A stretch of 37,886 nt of DNA from Deltaproteobacteria bacterium UBA5754. GTDB taxonomy: Bacteria > Desulfobacterota > Dissulfuribacteria > Dissulfuribacterales > UBA5754. The number at the start of each line of letters is the position of its first letter. The first letter of the stretch is position 1. The position numbers were made by a program, and so were the translations under genes. The stretch is from contig DIFG01000005.1 of assembly GCA_002419025.1 (NCBI GenBank), positions 1 through 37,886 of the forward strand, written 5' to 3'. Below are positions 37,823-37,886 of this stretch, in pieces. A model generated the notes under the pieces. It saw only the letters and a list, made by a program, of their open reading frames with translations, did no database searches and was not told where the DNA came from.

Positions 37823-37852
37823 TTAATATCATGGGAGAAGTGGAACAGTCAA
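37823..37852 (-). promoter_or_regulatory. Sigma-70-type promoter for tRNA-Thr
   Basis: On the minus strand TTGACT (37847-37852), an 18-nt spacer and TATTAA (37823-37828) lie 9 nt upstream of the first tRNA base. Five of six -35 positions match the TTGACA consensus. The transcript would start within a few bases of the tRNA and may continue into pfk, since only 34 bp separate them and no terminator is visible. Confidence 0.65.
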
Positions 37853-37886
37853 GCCTGATGGACTCGTAAAAACTCGAAAATTCCAA

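Noticed and set aside
1..37886. CRISPR arrays, rRNA genes, complete insertion sequences, prophage genes or restriction-modification genes
   Set aside because: I looked for regularly spaced repeats, transposase or integrase motifs and rRNA-like sequence and saw none.

Overview
This is a chromosomal window from a Gram-negative bacterium. It has an outer membrane (tolQRAB-cpoB), makes menaquinone by the futalosine route (mqnB, mqnD), uses sigma-54 with an NtrC-type activator, and carries MglA/MglB polarity proteins beside a CheA-based signalling operon. That mix, with several PAS/HAMP histidine kinases and GC-rich coding sequence, points to Desulfobacterota (the former Deltaproteobacteria). This is inferred from gene content; no marker gene was placed.

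Layout. 1-6.1 kb, minus strand: a cut-off GIY-YIG gene, then mqnB-mqnD-tolQ-tolR-tolA-tolB-cpoB in one direction, with no pal between tolB and cpoB. 6.2-7.4 kb, minus: a PAS histidine kinase. 7.6-12.8 kb, plus: an oligopeptide-type binding protein and one permease, then fmt and rsmB. 12.9-19.8 kb, plus, visibly richer in A/T: a HAMP histidine kinase, a sigma-54 response regulator, then a five-gene operon (Usp-like, TauE/SafE permease, TIGR02186-like periplasmic protein, tandem UspA, small UspA) behind a well-formed -24/-12 promoter and a 15-bp palindrome. 19.8-24.9 kb, minus: mglB-mglA-unknown 553-aa protein-TPR/PilB ATPase. 25.1-32.6 kb, plus: HDOD, three consecutive response regulators with degenerate CheB domains, CheY, CheA. 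32.6-37.8 kb, minus: rlmN, a TPR lipoprotein, a phosphofructokinase and tRNA-Thr(CGU).

The most interesting part is 19.8-32.6 kb. Two divergent operons start from a 230-bp gap with two candidate sigma-28-type promoters that mirror each other. One encodes a GTPase switch (MglA/roadblock) with a pilus-type motor ATPase. The other encodes a chemosensory-like pathway without MCP, CheW or CheR, in which CheB has been triplicated and has lost its catalytic residues. I read the pair as one module in which CheA phosphorylates several non-enzymatic receiver proteins that steer an Mgl-type polarity switch and a type IV pilus-like motor. The link is inferred from gene order and promoters.

A second theme is a family of about 60-137 bp imperfectly palindromic repeats in at least four intergenic gaps (10.35, 14.49, 33.63 and 36.10 kb). 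Two of them sit exactly at the 5' ends of fmt and rlmN and appear to supply their TTG start codons.
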